64,000 nt of DNA from VXPQ01 sp965248175 (GTDB lineage: Bacteria; Bacteroidota; Rhodothermia; Rhodothermales; VXPQ01), in NCBI GenBank assembly GCA_965248175.1, contig OZ252093.1:1178001-1242000 (forward strand). The letters run 5' to 3'. Of the stretch, positions 45,201 to 53,272 are shown piece by piece (the first letter of the stretch is position 1; each line of letters opens with the position of its first letter). Under the pieces are notes generated by a model. It did no database searches and was not told where the DNA came from. It saw nothing but the letters and a program-made list of their open reading frames with translations. A program made the translations under genes and the position numbers.

Positions 45201-45876
45201 CGAGATCAGAAATCCGCTTACCCCCATGAAACTGTCCGTGCAGCACCTGCGTCAGGCCTTCGCGGACCGGGTCAACGAGCCGGGCGCCCGGAATAGATTC
45301 GGTCAGGTTTTCGACCGTATTACGGCTACGCTGATCGAGCAGATCGATTCGTTGGCGCGTATTGCGAGCGAGTTTCATGCGTTTGCCCGGATGCCTTCCC
45401 GCGAGATGCAACGTATGGATATGAATGACGTGATTCGGGAAGCCATTTCACTGATGCAGGAAGAAAGTGAGATAGGTATCCGATCCGCTTTATCCGAGGA
45501 GCCGCTTTTTGTCGAAGCCGACCGGGCGGAATTGCGCCGTAACTACATCAACCTGATCAAAAATGCCCTCCAGTCGATTTCGGAACCGGAAACGGGCAAG
45601 GTAGAGGTACGCACCGAACGGGAAGAGGCGGATGGACAGGCATGGGGATGCAGCTATATTGTCGATAACGGATCGGGCATTGAAGAAGAGGTGGGTTGGA
45701 AAATTTTCGAACCGCACTTCTCGACGAAAACGAGCGGTACTGGACTTGGATTGGCCATCGTGAAGAAGAGTATTGAAGAGATACGGGGAACCATCGGATT
45801 CACGACAGAGGCCGGCAAGGGCACCATTTTTTGGATACGGCTTCCCTTGATGGATGACAACGCCACTGCTTCCTGA
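42205..45876 (+). CDS. Very large polytopic sensor histidine kinase (NtrY-like core)
   Basis: A protein of about 1223 residues, roughly two to three times the usual kinase size. After membrane segment 1 (about 14-31) comes an extracytoplasmic region (35-245). A block of about eight membrane segments follows (250-575), then a second soluble region (575-715), two more segments, a third soluble region and a last segment near 915-937. Then come a HAMP linker, the phospho-acceptor His999 in VAHEIRNPLTPMK, and the ATPase domain with N box NLIKNALQS (about 1113), G1 DNGSGI, F box FEPHFSTK and G2 GTGLGLAIVKK. It has no adjacent response regulator. The ATG at 42205 is one of several possible starts (42121, 42238). 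Confidence 0.88.
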   Translation: MTKLFPVRGPLMRFMVAGGGLLLLIPLTWMVREVRIAGIEQAPPMHREKIVSAALDRIERDFGVMQGDLFGRAERIASAPAVVEALDAQGTLAQPDSAALVRYFSAMAVPYGTSVELYTPEMELVAWNGFSMPMDAAPTSAEFPAGLHTGIAQDGAFRQAIVAWRPVQLDTRVLGVVRAMRLVGYAPPVHNEYIKDVSLVPKWQRLAKLPVELTFDVSAGEAAVTSRLLQGVDDTVLGLVTVGAPSVRQMTALVAVLPNHLMAFWTTLFLFWTMGGMWRLYRRELRRLQAKPSRNRWWAAVGGFAMVAVYWWSIRFVLLEMNVPSRWQQGKTPLAPLFDPAHLSSGLFGGLLGSTGELLITILFLVVFAGAFLEWAGALQRARDWLFRPPRTSWVVFTGVVAACTGILAGLLLLPTLVARHVALDSTFDFFAKGGLIPDLHLLVVFCSLVLMQIGVILLAAGVTWMVGTEALHRLPPGRSPWAYGIIAGCSVAVPVATVYMLTPIGAVLSLAVLGYMLVAVSGLVCFAMLRPVRLTDLITLRNVFPLVFLVTFLLYPMFYLGMDASRHVRMIAAAEAFAQGGAPRVTFAEGGTPIPGVLLPSGSNDALFDTFSAAEFHDGFLVRSTGRDFGRYRLPEDVVQALLRQPTLWKNERLEGGAWQGYYMRGEPAPAMDSFSNAVRVFAVRAPRVTLFDHLYYLLRLTMGGLVIGLLCYITGVWVRHRQGLLPAPHVRFRDKVLNALIGIGIILVGLVGVVGQQAVTVESRQSVQRWLHRHLDRVEQVLAAEARSGERPSSVLGRMPIDSLAARVGIDLNVYEGHTISRLSRPQLIRDRLVDRRLPIEAYKALYTDADRVTFTDERVGSFTYMAGFKALSGEQGRPRYVVSTPILPEQEIIEEERADTVAYLFGSLLLLVLLVALTGLLLANAISKPIARLRSGLKAVAVGRFGNTLPVDSRDEIGELVETFNEMQQQLAESHIKLARQERQLAWREMARQVAHEIRNPLTPMKLSVQHLRQAFADRVNEPGARNRFGQVFDRITATLIEQIDSLARIASEFHAFARMPSREMQRMDMNDVIREAISLMQEESEIGIRSALSEEPLFVEADRAELRRNYINLIKNALQSISEPETGKVEVRTEREEADGQAWGCSYIVDNGSGIEEEVGWKIFEPHFSTKTSGTGLGLAIVKKSIEEIRGTIGFTTEAGKGTIFWIRLPLMDDNATAS

Positions 45877-46206
45877 ACCTTTCTTGTGCACCCTGCGTTC
45901 GAAGGGTCGGCAAGACCCGTTGTCGCGCTGCCCCCATGTCCGCGGTTGTATGCCTCGCTGGGGATACATCTCCGGGGTATGTACGGCGACGCTTCCGACA
46001 ATTATCCGTATGCGGATTGACTTCGCACGTAAGCCGATCCGATCTTTACGGTTTTCACCCACGATCTTTTCGAACGCCTGCCATGTTTCGTCGACGCATT
46101 GGACGAAGCAACTCGGGAATACGCCGGGGGCATTTCCTGCTCAGCATACGCTGCGGGCGGATGCTCTGGCAGCAGGCGTCGATCTTTTAGACCTGGCCTG
46201 TTTGAA
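45877..46206. other. Intergenic stretch between the kinase and trkA
   Basis: These 330 bp hold no recognised gene. A 5-bp stem GGGTC-GGCAA-GACCC at 45904-45918 follows the kinase stop but lacks a T-run. From about 46042 the trkA frame is open without an ATG and reads as a plausible but unrecognised peptide (THDLFERLPCFVDALDEATREY), so an extended or degenerate TrkA N-terminus cannot be excluded. Confidence 0.4.
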
Positions 46207-47559
46207 TTGCGCATTATTGTCGTAGGAGCAGGTGAAGTGGGCTACGATGTGGCTCGTATGCTGTCGTGCGAGGAGCATGACGTCGTGGTTATCGACCAGG
46301 ATGCCGACGCCATCCGGCAGGTCCACGAAAAACTCGACGTGATGGCCATTGTCGGCAATGGTACGTCCTCAGACGTACTTGATGAGGCGGGTATAGCCAG
46401 GGCGAATATGCTGATTGCAGTAACGCCCGTGGACGAAGTGAATATCATTGCCTGTATGCTGGCGGACCGACTCGGTGTATCGACGACTATCGCCCGTGTT
46501 CGGTCCGATGAAATTACTCGTGCCCAGTCTGTGCTCAAGACGAGTGATTTTGGTATTGATCTTGTCATCCACCCGGAAGAAAGCGCCGCCAACGAGGTTG
46601 TGTGGCTGGTGCGCCGCGCCAGCGCCACCGATATTCTTGATTTCGCCGATGGCCGGTTGCAGTTGATGGGTCTCCGGATTGATTCCGATGCTCCCGTCGC
46701 GGGTAAAAAACTCCAGGAAATTGCGGCGGCGCATAGCCATGTGCGGTTTCGCGTGATGGGTATTAGCCGGGGCGCCCGTACGATTATTCCCGGGGGTAGT
46801 GATACGCTCCAGAAAGGCGACCAGGTTTTCGTGCTTGCCTTGCCGAAATACATGGGATATATATCTGCTATGATGGGCAAGGCGGAAACCCGGGCAAATC
46901 ACATCATGATTCTTGGCGGGACCGCAGTGGGTGTGGGTGTCGCTTCCCAGTTCGGATGTGAAAAGAACAAGGCCGTGAAACTTATTGAGCCAAACAGGGA
47001 ACGGGCAGCGAAACTGGCGGAGATGCTGCAGAATGTGCTCGTCATCCACGGTGCTGCCACCGATATCGATTTACTGGTTCAGGAAGGGCTGGGCGAGATG
47101 GATGCCTTTGTGGCGGTTACGGACGACGAAGAATCGAATCTGGTCACCTGCCTTATGGCCAAACATCTCGGCGTCAGGAAGACGGTGGCGTTGCTTTCCA
47201 AGAATACGTATATCCCGATCAGTCAGAGTATCGGCCTGGATGCGGCCGTCAGTAAAAAACTGGCTGTGTCTCGAGAGATTCACCGGTATCTGCGTGGAAC
47301 GCATGTACGGAGCGTGGCTACCATTCATGGTTTGGATGCCCAGATCATCGAAATCGAGGCCAAACCCCAGTCGTGGATAACCGGAAAGCCTCTCAGGGAG
47401 TTGCAACTGTTATCCGGGGCGCTCATCGGCGCCGTGTTGCATAACAGCGAAGCATGCATTGCCACTGGAGATACTCACATAGCCGCCGGGGATCGGGCTA
47501 TCGTGTTCGCCATGCCCTCTCGCATTGATGATATCGAGCGGAAGTTTGCCGCAAAATAG
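46207..47559 (+). CDS. trkA: Trk potassium uptake system NAD-binding protein
   Basis: A 450-residue peripheral regulatory subunit of the TrkH channel with two RCK units. Each has an N-terminal Rossmann part (IIVVGAGEVGYDVARML near the start; IMILGGTAVGVGVASQFG near residue 235) and a C-terminal RCK_C part. The ligand loops around VVIDQDADAIRQV and KLIEPNRERAAKL are intact. The start is taken as TTG at 46207, where the standard N-terminus begins; a TTG at 46099 would add 36 atypical residues and no ATG is available nearby. TrkH follows 159 bp later on the same strand. Confidence 0.93.
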   Translation: MRIIVVGAGEVGYDVARMLSCEEHDVVVIDQDADAIRQVHEKLDVMAIVGNGTSSDVLDEAGIARANMLIAVTPVDEVNIIACMLADRLGVSTTIARVRSDEITRAQSVLKTSDFGIDLVIHPEESAANEVVWLVRRASATDILDFADGRLQLMGLRIDSDAPVAGKKLQEIAAAHSHVRFRVMGISRGARTIIPGGSDTLQKGDQVFVLALPKYMGYISAMMGKAETRANHIMILGGTAVGVGVASQFGCEKNKAVKLIEPNRERAAKLAEMLQNVLVIHGAATDIDLLVQEGLGEMDAFVAVTDDEESNLVTCLMAKHLGVRKTVALLSKNTYIPISQSIGLDAAVSKKLAVSREIHRYLRGTHVRSVATIHGLDAQIIEIEAKPQSWITGKPLRELQLLSGALIGAVLHNSEACIATGDTHIAAGDRAIVFAMPSRIDDIERKFAAK

Positions 47560-47572
47560 TGATTTCGTGTTG

Positions 47573-47668
47573 GCTCTGGTGTTTCAGAGCACAGGGATGC
47601 CCCCGTGTTTCCTTGATGGACCCGGGTTACTTTTACGTGGCTATCCACGGCTTCGTTGAGCGTAAAAG
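47573..47668 (+). promoter_or_regulatory. Nested inverted repeats between trkA and trkH
   Basis: Three stems lie in the trkA-trkH gap. GCTCTG/CAGAGC pairs at 47573-47590. An 8-bp repeat CTTTTACG at 47630-47637 pairs with CGTAAAAG at 47661-47668. Its inner part CGTGG-CTAT-CCACG at 47636-47649 forms a hairpin that shares bases with the outer stem, so the two are mutually exclusive or staggered. It ends 50 bp before the trkH ATG, a position suited to leader control of translation. No match to a known riboswitch core was evident by eye. Confidence 0.4.
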
Positions 47669-47718
47669 CATGTGCGAAACCCCATGACGCCCCTTTATCG
47701 CTGTTCCGGAAGCGCGCC

Positions 47719-49230
47719 ATGCGTCTTCATATAAAGGCCGTTTGCGCCACCCTTGGCGCGCTGCTCATGTTTCTGGGGGCGGCCCTGCTATTGCCCATGG
47801 CTGTCGGGGTATACCATGCCGAGACGGCATGGTGGACGTTCGGCGTTACGGCAGCGTTTTCCTGCCTGACCGGATTTGCGATGTGGCGCGGCCTGAAGGA
47901 TTTCTCCGGGCATCTCGGCATACGGGAAGGATTTGCCGTGGTGGCCCTTTCCTGGTTTGTGCTATCGCTGGTCGGCTCGGTCCCATTCGTTCTGGGCGGT
48001 GTGCTGGATTCCTACGCCGACGCCTTTTTTGAAACGATGAGCGGGTTCACCACGACCGGCGCCACGATCCTGAGAGGAGGCGGAAACCCGGCGATATCGG
48101 AGATTCCCTATGCCTTTTTGTTCTGGCGCAGCCTTACCCAATGGTTGGGAGGGATGGGGATTATCGTACTCACCCTTGCGATTCTGCCAATTTTGGGCAT
48201 TGGCGGCATGCAACTTTTCAAGGCGGAAGTTCCGGGGCCGTCCGCTGACAAGATCACGCCCCGCGTGCGCGCAACAGCCCGGCGCTTGTGGTTTATTTAT
48301 GTCGGTTTTACAGTGGCTCAGGTCTTGCTTCTGTTGCCGGTCATGTCACTTTTCGACAGCGTCAATCATGCCTTCACCACGATGGCCACCGGCGGGTTTT
48401 CCACGCAGGACGGTTCCATCGGGGACTATGGTTCTTCCTACGTAGAGTGGATCGTCACCGTATTCATGTTTATCGGGGGCATGAATTTTGTGCTGCATTA
48501 CCACATGCTGAAGGGGCGCGCCCATCTGCTTTTCAGAGATGCCGAGTTTCGAGTGTATGCGGCCATTGCCCTTGCGGCGATTGTACTTATCACCATCGGC
48601 ACCTGGGGCACTGCGGTGAACATCATGCCGTGGGCCGGGCGCGAAGCAGGCGCCTTTCATGGGTATGGCACGTTATGGGATGCGTTACGCCATGCAGCCT
48701 TTCAGGCGGTCGCCATCATGACGACGACCGGGTACAGCACTGCCGATTATCAGATATGGCCCCCACTCGGCGTAGGTATCATATTTCTATTGTTCTTTTG
48801 CGGTGGAATGGCCGGCTCGACTTCCGGCGGGGTCAAAATTATCCGGCACATGCTGATGTTCAAAAATTCCTTCCGTGAGATCAAACAATTATTGCATCCT
48901 GCGGCGGTCATTCATGTGCGGTTGGGCGGCGATGTCGTTCCCAAAGATATTTTGAGCAACGTACTTTCGTTCATCGTGCTCTATGTGGGCGGTATCGGGT
49001 TGGGCACGATGATCATGTTTATTCTCGGACTTGATCTTCTTAGTGCATTTAGCGCCGCCATTGCAAGTATCGGCAATATCGGCCCGGCCTTCGGCTCTCT
49101 TGGCCCTGCCGGCAACTATGCGGATATCCCTGTACTTGGGAAGTGGGTGCTCTCTTTTCTAATGATGGCCGGCCGACTCGAGTTGTTTACCGTGCTCATC
49201 ATACTGGCGCCGGCGTTCTGGAAGCGGTGA
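47719..49230 (+). CDS. trkH: Trk potassium uptake channel subunit
   Basis: A 503-residue membrane protein of the TrkH/KtrB superfamily with four channel-like M1-P-M2 repeats. The selectivity loops are visible as SGFTTTGAT, TMATGGFST, TTTGYSTAD and ASIGNIGPA, each with the conserved Gly. GGMAGSTSGGVKIIR and the end MMAGRLELFTVLI are also typical. The ATG at 47719 gives an N-terminus entering the first membrane segment; a TTG at 47656 would add 21 residues. With TrkA it forms the potassium uptake complex of the inner membrane. Confidence 0.96.
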   Translation: MRLHIKAVCATLGALLMFLGAALLLPMAVGVYHAETAWWTFGVTAAFSCLTGFAMWRGLKDFSGHLGIREGFAVVALSWFVLSLVGSVPFVLGGVLDSYADAFFETMSGFTTTGATILRGGGNPAISEIPYAFLFWRSLTQWLGGMGIIVLTLAILPILGIGGMQLFKAEVPGPSADKITPRVRATARRLWFIYVGFTVAQVLLLLPVMSLFDSVNHAFTTMATGGFSTQDGSIGDYGSSYVEWIVTVFMFIGGMNFVLHYHMLKGRAHLLFRDAEFRVYAAIALAAIVLITIGTWGTAVNIMPWAGREAGAFHGYGTLWDALRHAAFQAVAIMTTTGYSTADYQIWPPLGVGIIFLLFFCGGMAGSTSGGVKIIRHMLMFKNSFREIKQLLHPAAVIHVRLGGDVVPKDILSNVLSFIVLYVGGIGLGTMIMFILGLDLLSAFSAAIASIGNIGPAFGSLGPAGNYADIPVLGKWVLSFLMMAGRLELFTVLIILAPAFWKR

Positions 49231-49278
49231 CGGCGCCGGTACCATGTCCTGCACGGGGATTCCGAGCGCCCGCAATAG

Positions 49279-49806
49279 TTACCCCGAAAAATCGCGGTAG
49301 CCGAAGTAGTGCAATACGTACTTCATCTTGGCGGCTTTGAGGGCTCCGAATCCCGGCAGAGCGCGTACCCGCTTCTCGATCACGGCGAATGGGGCCCCGT
49401 CACTCCAGATACGCGAGGCATCCCCCTCGTAGGTATCCGTCACAAAGCGGGCTACCTGTTGCGTGTATTCGGCCATCTTGTTGGTGAAGCGATGTACAGC
49501 CGGGGTTTCTGCGAACAGGGATTGCAGTTTCTCGGGATCCATGTCTGCAATCAGCGAAAGATCCAGATGACCAAGGCGATCGTGCAGCCGGATTGGTCCT
49601 GTAAAAGCATACTCTGCCCGCACTCGCTGATCGTAAAGAAGGCCGAGCAGCGCACCAGCCGGGTTGTTGCGCAGGAAAGCGTCCGCATCGGGTTCGCCGG
49701 TCAGCGTGCCCTCATCTCTGAAGCGGTCCATCATGCGGCTTAGCCCTCCTCCGAGATGGCTGTAATCAAGGTGGACGATGCGAAGGGTTTCGTTGGTTTC
49801 TGTCAT
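49279..49806 (-). CDS. HhH-GPD-like protein of unknown activity
   Basis: A 175-residue protein resembling the short HhH-GPD-type proteins annotated as base-excision repair proteins in other bacteria. Features are NPAGALLGLLYDQRVRAEYAF, RLGHLDLSLIADMDPEKL, and a helix-hairpin-helix LPGFGALKAAKM near the C-terminus. The protein ends about 17 residues after the hairpin. The Asp that follows this motif in active glycosylases (as in EndoIII and MutY) and an iron-sulfur cluster are absent. DNA binding is plausible, glycosylase activity is doubtful. The stop of hemB is 4 bp upstream on the same strand of transcription, so they may be co-transcribed. Confidence 0.7.
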   Translation of the reverse strand: MTETNETLRIVHLDYSHLGGGLSRMMDRFRDEGTLTGEPDADAFLRNNPAGALLGLLYDQRVRAEYAFTGPIRLHDRLGHLDLSLIADMDPEKLQSLFAETPAVHRFTNKMAEYTQQVARFVTDTYEGDASRIWSDGAPFAVIEKRVRALPGFGALKAAKMKYVLHYFGYRDFSG

Positions 49807-49810
49807 GGAC

Positions 49811-50818
49811 TCAGCGTAGGTGTTTTGCAGCTTCTTTTGCGAAATACGTCAGGATAATGTCGGCTCCGGCTCGCCGGATGGCTGTCAGAGATTCCATCAT
49901 GGCCTCCTCCCGGTCGATCCATCCGTTTCGTGCCGCTGCGACCAGCATGGCGTATTCCCCACTCACATTGTATGCAGCTACGGGGACGGTCGAATATTGT
50001 CGCAGCCGGTAAATCACGTCCAGATAAGGCAGAGCAGGCTTAACCATCACCATATCGGCTCCCTCTGCAATGTCCAATTCGAGTTCGCGAAGCGCTTCCT
50101 CCCCATTGGCGGGGTCCATCTGGTACGTTTTTTTGTCCACGGGGATGTCTCCGCTTGTCCTGGGCGCAGAATCAAGAGCATCCCGGAAGGGACCGTAGAA
50201 GGCGGATGCATATTTGGCCGTGTAGGAAAGAATGGCGACCTCCGTATGTCCGGTGGTATCAAGGGCGTTGCGTATCGTTTCCACGCGCCCGTCCATCATA
50301 TCCGACGGGGCAACGATATCTGCACCTGCGTTGGCTTGCACGACGGCCATGTCGGCCAGCAGTTCCAGGGTTTCATCGTTCTGTACGCGTCCTTTTCGCA
50401 CTATTCCGTCGTGGCCGTCCGAAGAATACGGGTCCAGAGCCACATCGGTGATGACCAACATAGTTTCTGCCGCCTCTTTTGCCGCTCGAATGGCTCGCGG
50501 GATAAGGCCCTCCGGATCCAGCGATGCGCTTCCTTGCGTATCTTTCAGGGCATCCTCGATCTTCGGAAACAGCGCAATGCCCGGAATGCCGAGTTCGGCC
50601 AGTTCATGCACCTCCTTTGCCATTTCATCGGGACTCAACCGGTATTGACCGGGCATGGAGGCGATTTCCTCGCGGATTCCCTCGCCTTCGACCACGAACA
50701 GCGGCGCAATGAGGTGATCTGTCGCAAGGTGCGTTTCCCGGGCCAGTCGGCGTATGCCGGAATTCGCTCTCAATCTTCGCGGGCGGATACGCATTGAAAA
50801 GGGTGTAAAGCGGCGCAT
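49811..50818 (-). CDS. hemB: Delta-aminolevulinic acid dehydratase (porphobilinogen synthase)
   Basis: A 335-residue enzyme that condenses two 5-aminolevulinate molecules into porphobilinogen in haem and tetrapyrrole synthesis. The two active-site Lys residues are in SYTAKYASAFYGPFRDA and MVMVKPALPYLD. The metal site reads DVALDPYSSDGHDG, so the three Cys of the zinc type are replaced and the enzyme should be of the Mg-dependent, Asp-rich class. NPLRP-like N-terminal residues are partly changed to MRRFTPFSMRIRPRRLR. It starts 10 bp after the cysS stop on the same strand. Confidence 0.96.
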   Translation of the reverse strand: MRRFTPFSMRIRPRRLRANSGIRRLARETHLATDHLIAPLFVVEGEGIREEIASMPGQYRLSPDEMAKEVHELAELGIPGIALFPKIEDALKDTQGSASLDPEGLIPRAIRAAKEAAETMLVITDVALDPYSSDGHDGIVRKGRVQNDETLELLADMAVVQANAGADIVAPSDMMDGRVETIRNALDTTGHTEVAILSYTAKYASAFYGPFRDALDSAPRTSGDIPVDKKTYQMDPANGEEALRELELDIAEGADMVMVKPALPYLDVIYRLRQYSTVPVAAYNVSGEYAMLVAAARNGWIDREEAMMESLTAIRRAGADIILTYFAKEAAKHLR

Positions 50819-50827
50819 GGAGATGCG

Positions 50828-52357
50828 CTATGAAACATAACCGGTTATTTTGCGGCGCCACCGCGTACCTTCCGGAGTATCCATAATTTCGACATTCATC
50901 TCGTCGAGTTGGTCCCGGAGGGCATCAGCCCGTCGGAAATCGCGCTGCGCACGGGCCTCGGCGCGTTGACGCAGCAGCTCTTCCACCTGCCGGGAAAACA
51001 GGTCCTCTGTGGCGTCGGATTCAGGGGTTTGCGGTGGTTCATGAAGCGTTTCCTGACGCACAATGCCCAGCAGGTTATTGATTTTATCCAGCCAGATTTT
51101 TGCGGATTGCGCCGGGCCGCCACTGAGTTCCTGTCCGGATCTGACGATCAATTTTGCTCCCTCGATCGAGGCGGCGATGGCTTCCGGCGTATTAAGATCG
51201 TCAAGCATGGCATCAAGTGCACGTTCGTACAACTCCTCAAGCGGTTCCGCCAGATGGTTCTTGCCGGATGCGCCGCGAGCGATTTCTTGCTCTGCAAGGT
51301 CCATGGCCTCTTCGAACCGCTGGATATGTTTTGCACACGCCTGGAGTTGATCGAAGGTGAAATTGAGGGGCTTCCGGTATTGCCCCGAGATCAGTGCCAG
51401 GCGGAGAGCAAGAGGGTGTATGCCGTGCCCTCCTCCCGATTCGGAGCCGACGAGGCCGCGGACGGTAAAAAAATTTCCTGCGCTTTTAGCCATCTTTTCG
51501 CCTTCCACCTGCAAGAAGCGCGTGTGTAGCCAGTACCGGGCGAACGGCTTGCCGGTGAGGCACTCGGCCTGCGCGATTTCACATTCGTGATGGGGAAATT
51601 TGTTGTCCTCGCCTCCTGTGTGAAGATCGAAAGACGCTCCGAGATAGGCCTGCGCCATGGTTGAGCATTCGATATGCCATCCCGGAAATCCCCATCCCCA
51701 TGGGCTGTGCCATACCATAAGATGGCCGGGGTCCTTTTTCCATAAAGCAAAATCGCGCGCGTCTCTTTTTTCCGGATCCTGCACGACATCGCGGACGCCC
51801 TCGTCCAAATGGCTCGACAATACATTGCCGGACAGCTTGCCGTACTCCGGGAAGGAAGTCACCGAGAAATAGACGCCCTGCGCCGTTTCGTAGGCATGCC
51901 CTTTTTCTAATAGCCGGGCCACATCGCGGATTTGCTGTGCTACGTGATCTGTGGCTCGCGGGCGCACATCGGGTTCGCGAAGATTGAGTGCCTGCCAGTC
52001 GGACAGTAGCGTGTTTGTATAATAGCGCGCCAGATCCCAGATATTCGCAAAGCGTTCGCCTTCTTTCGATCGCAGCGCTTTCGTCATGCGGTCTTCCCCT
52101 TCCGCATCCGCGATGTCGTCTTCGGCCAGGTGCCCTACATCCGTGATGTTTGTAACATAGGTCGTTTTCCATCCGATGGCTTTTGCGGTTCGCAGCACGA
52201 GATCGGCGGTCAGAAACGAGCGAAAATTCCCGATATGCGCATAGGAATAGACCGTGGGGCCGCATGCGTAGAATCGTAGATGGCCTGGCTGGGCCGGTTC
52301 GATGGCCTCCGTGCTTCGCGTCAGCGAATTGTACATGCGGAAGATTTTTCCCGGCAT
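50828..52357 (-). CDS. cysS: Cysteinyl-tRNA synthetase
   Basis: A 509-residue class I aminoacyl-tRNA synthetase. The HIGH motif reads AHIGNFRS, preceded by the zinc ligand in FYACGPTVYSY. The remaining zinc ligands are in HIECSTMAQ and HHECEIAQ, and the KMSKS motif reads EKMAKSAGNFF. The C-terminal anticodon-binding helical part ends with a short basic tail (TPEGTRWRRK). The ATG at 52357 (MPGKIFRMYNS) is preferred; the frame runs 13 residues further to 52396. It is followed by hemB after 9 bp. Confidence 0.96.
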   Translation of the reverse strand: MPGKIFRMYNSLTRSTEAIEPAQPGHLRFYACGPTVYSYAHIGNFRSFLTADLVLRTAKAIGWKTTYVTNITDVGHLAEDDIADAEGEDRMTKALRSKEGERFANIWDLARYYTNTLLSDWQALNLREPDVRPRATDHVAQQIRDVARLLEKGHAYETAQGVYFSVTSFPEYGKLSGNVLSSHLDEGVRDVVQDPEKRDARDFALWKKDPGHLMVWHSPWGWGFPGWHIECSTMAQAYLGASFDLHTGGEDNKFPHHECEIAQAECLTGKPFARYWLHTRFLQVEGEKMAKSAGNFFTVRGLVGSESGGGHGIHPLALRLALISGQYRKPLNFTFDQLQACAKHIQRFEEAMDLAEQEIARGASGKNHLAEPLEELYERALDAMLDDLNTPEAIAASIEGAKLIVRSGQELSGGPAQSAKIWLDKINNLLGIVRQETLHEPPQTPESDATEDLFSRQVEELLRQRAEARAQRDFRRADALRDQLDEMNVEIMDTPEGTRWRRKITGYVS

Positions 52358-52490
52358 TGGGGCGTGATATGCAGTTTTGATTCGGATTCTATACAAGCCG
52401 ATATGTAACGGCAGGACGTCGCGGAAGTGCCTGCATGGCGCCCGGACATTTTCCAGCGAAGGCCTTGCTTCGATACGGGCTGCTTTCGGC

Positions 52491-53000
52491 CTATGCTTGT
52501 TGCCGGATCATTTCCCAAACGAGATGATGAATTTCAGGCAGGATCAATTGCTCGATTGCCAGGCGCACGGCATGTAATGAACCCGGAAGGGAAAAGACAA
52601 GCACATTGCTCCACATTCCTGCAACAGCGCGCGAAAGCATGGCGCCAGCTCCGATTTCCTCATAGGAAAGCATCCGAAAAATTTCGCCGAATCCCGGCAG
52701 CGTTCGCTCGAATTTTCGAGTCACGACTTCAATGGTTGTGTCCCGCCGGCTAATGCCAGTGCCGCCGGTAGTCACGATTACCTCGCAACGCGTGACCAGT
52801 TCATCAAGGGCCGTCTCGATGCGTTTCGGGGTGTCGGGCACGATACGGGCCTCCATGATCTCGACGCCGGCTGCCGCCAGGGTTTCCACTATGTATCGAC
52901 CGCTGGTGTCCGTCGCTTCTGTCCGCGTATCGCTGACAGTGATCACGCCAGCGCGCACGGGAGTGTTTTGTGCGGCTTGCTTGTGTTCGTCGTAGCTCAC
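52491..53000 (-). CDS. moaB: Molybdenum cofactor biosynthesis protein B
   Basis: A 169-residue MoaB/MogA-family protein acting in molybdopterin adenylation. VRAGVITVSDTRTEATDTSGRY opens the fold, and VTTGGTGISRRDTTIEVV carries the molybdopterin-binding signature. VFSLPGSLHAVRLAIEQLILPEI closes it, all in the normal order. No other molybdenum cofactor gene is in the window. Its first four bases overlap the yidD stop (52997-53000), which suggests translational coupling of yidD and moaB. Confidence 0.94.
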   Translation of the reverse strand: MSYDEHKQAAQNTPVRAGVITVSDTRTEATDTSGRYIVETLAAAGVEIMEARIVPDTPKRIETALDELVTRCEVIVTTGGTGISRRDTTIEVVTRKFERTLPGFGEIFRMLSYEEIGAGAMLSRAVAGMWSNVLVFSLPGSLHAVRLAIEQLILPEIHHLVWEMIRQQA

Positions 53001-53272
53001 GGATGCTTTGCCACTTCTTTTTCGTTATACCAGCGCGGCGGGTCGTATCCTCCCTGGCCCCAGGGAGCGCATCGCAGGAGGCGGTGAATAGCCAGCACCA
53101 TCCCTTTCAATGCACCGTATTTCTCGAGGGCTTCCACGGCGTATTCCGAACACGAGGGCGTGTAGCGGCAGCCGGACAGCATATGCGGAGACAGCACGTG
53201 CTGGTAGAATCGCACGAGCCCCTTGAGCAGAATGCGCGGGATACGTACTACGTATGTGATCGTGCGGTGCAT
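52997..53272 (-). CDS. yidD: Membrane protein insertion efficiency factor YidD
   Basis: A 91-residue protein thought to aid YidC-dependent membrane insertion. The signature is FYQHVLSPHMLSGCRYTPSCSEYAVEAL with three conserved Cys, followed by GMVLAIHRLLRCAPWGQGGYDP. An N-terminal amphipathic or membrane-associated helix (RIPRILLKGLVRF) precedes it. The ATG at 53272 gives normal length; the same frame is open upstream to 53764 but that part lies antisense to hisI and is not coding. rnpA, rpmH and yidC, its common neighbours, are absent here. Confidence 0.95.
   Translation of the reverse strand: MHRTITYVVRIPRILLKGLVRFYQHVLSPHMLSGCRYTPSCSEYAVEALEKYGALKGMVLAIHRLLRCAPWGQGGYDPPRWYNEKEVAKHP

Noticed and set aside
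45854..46225. 123-codon plus-strand frame between the kinase and trkA
   Set aside because: It starts inside the kinase gene, overlaps the trkA start in another frame and has no recognisable pattern.
47560..47718. c-di-AMP (ydaO-type) riboswitch before trkH
   Set aside because: Stems are present, but the length and conserved core of that riboswitch class could not be found by eye.
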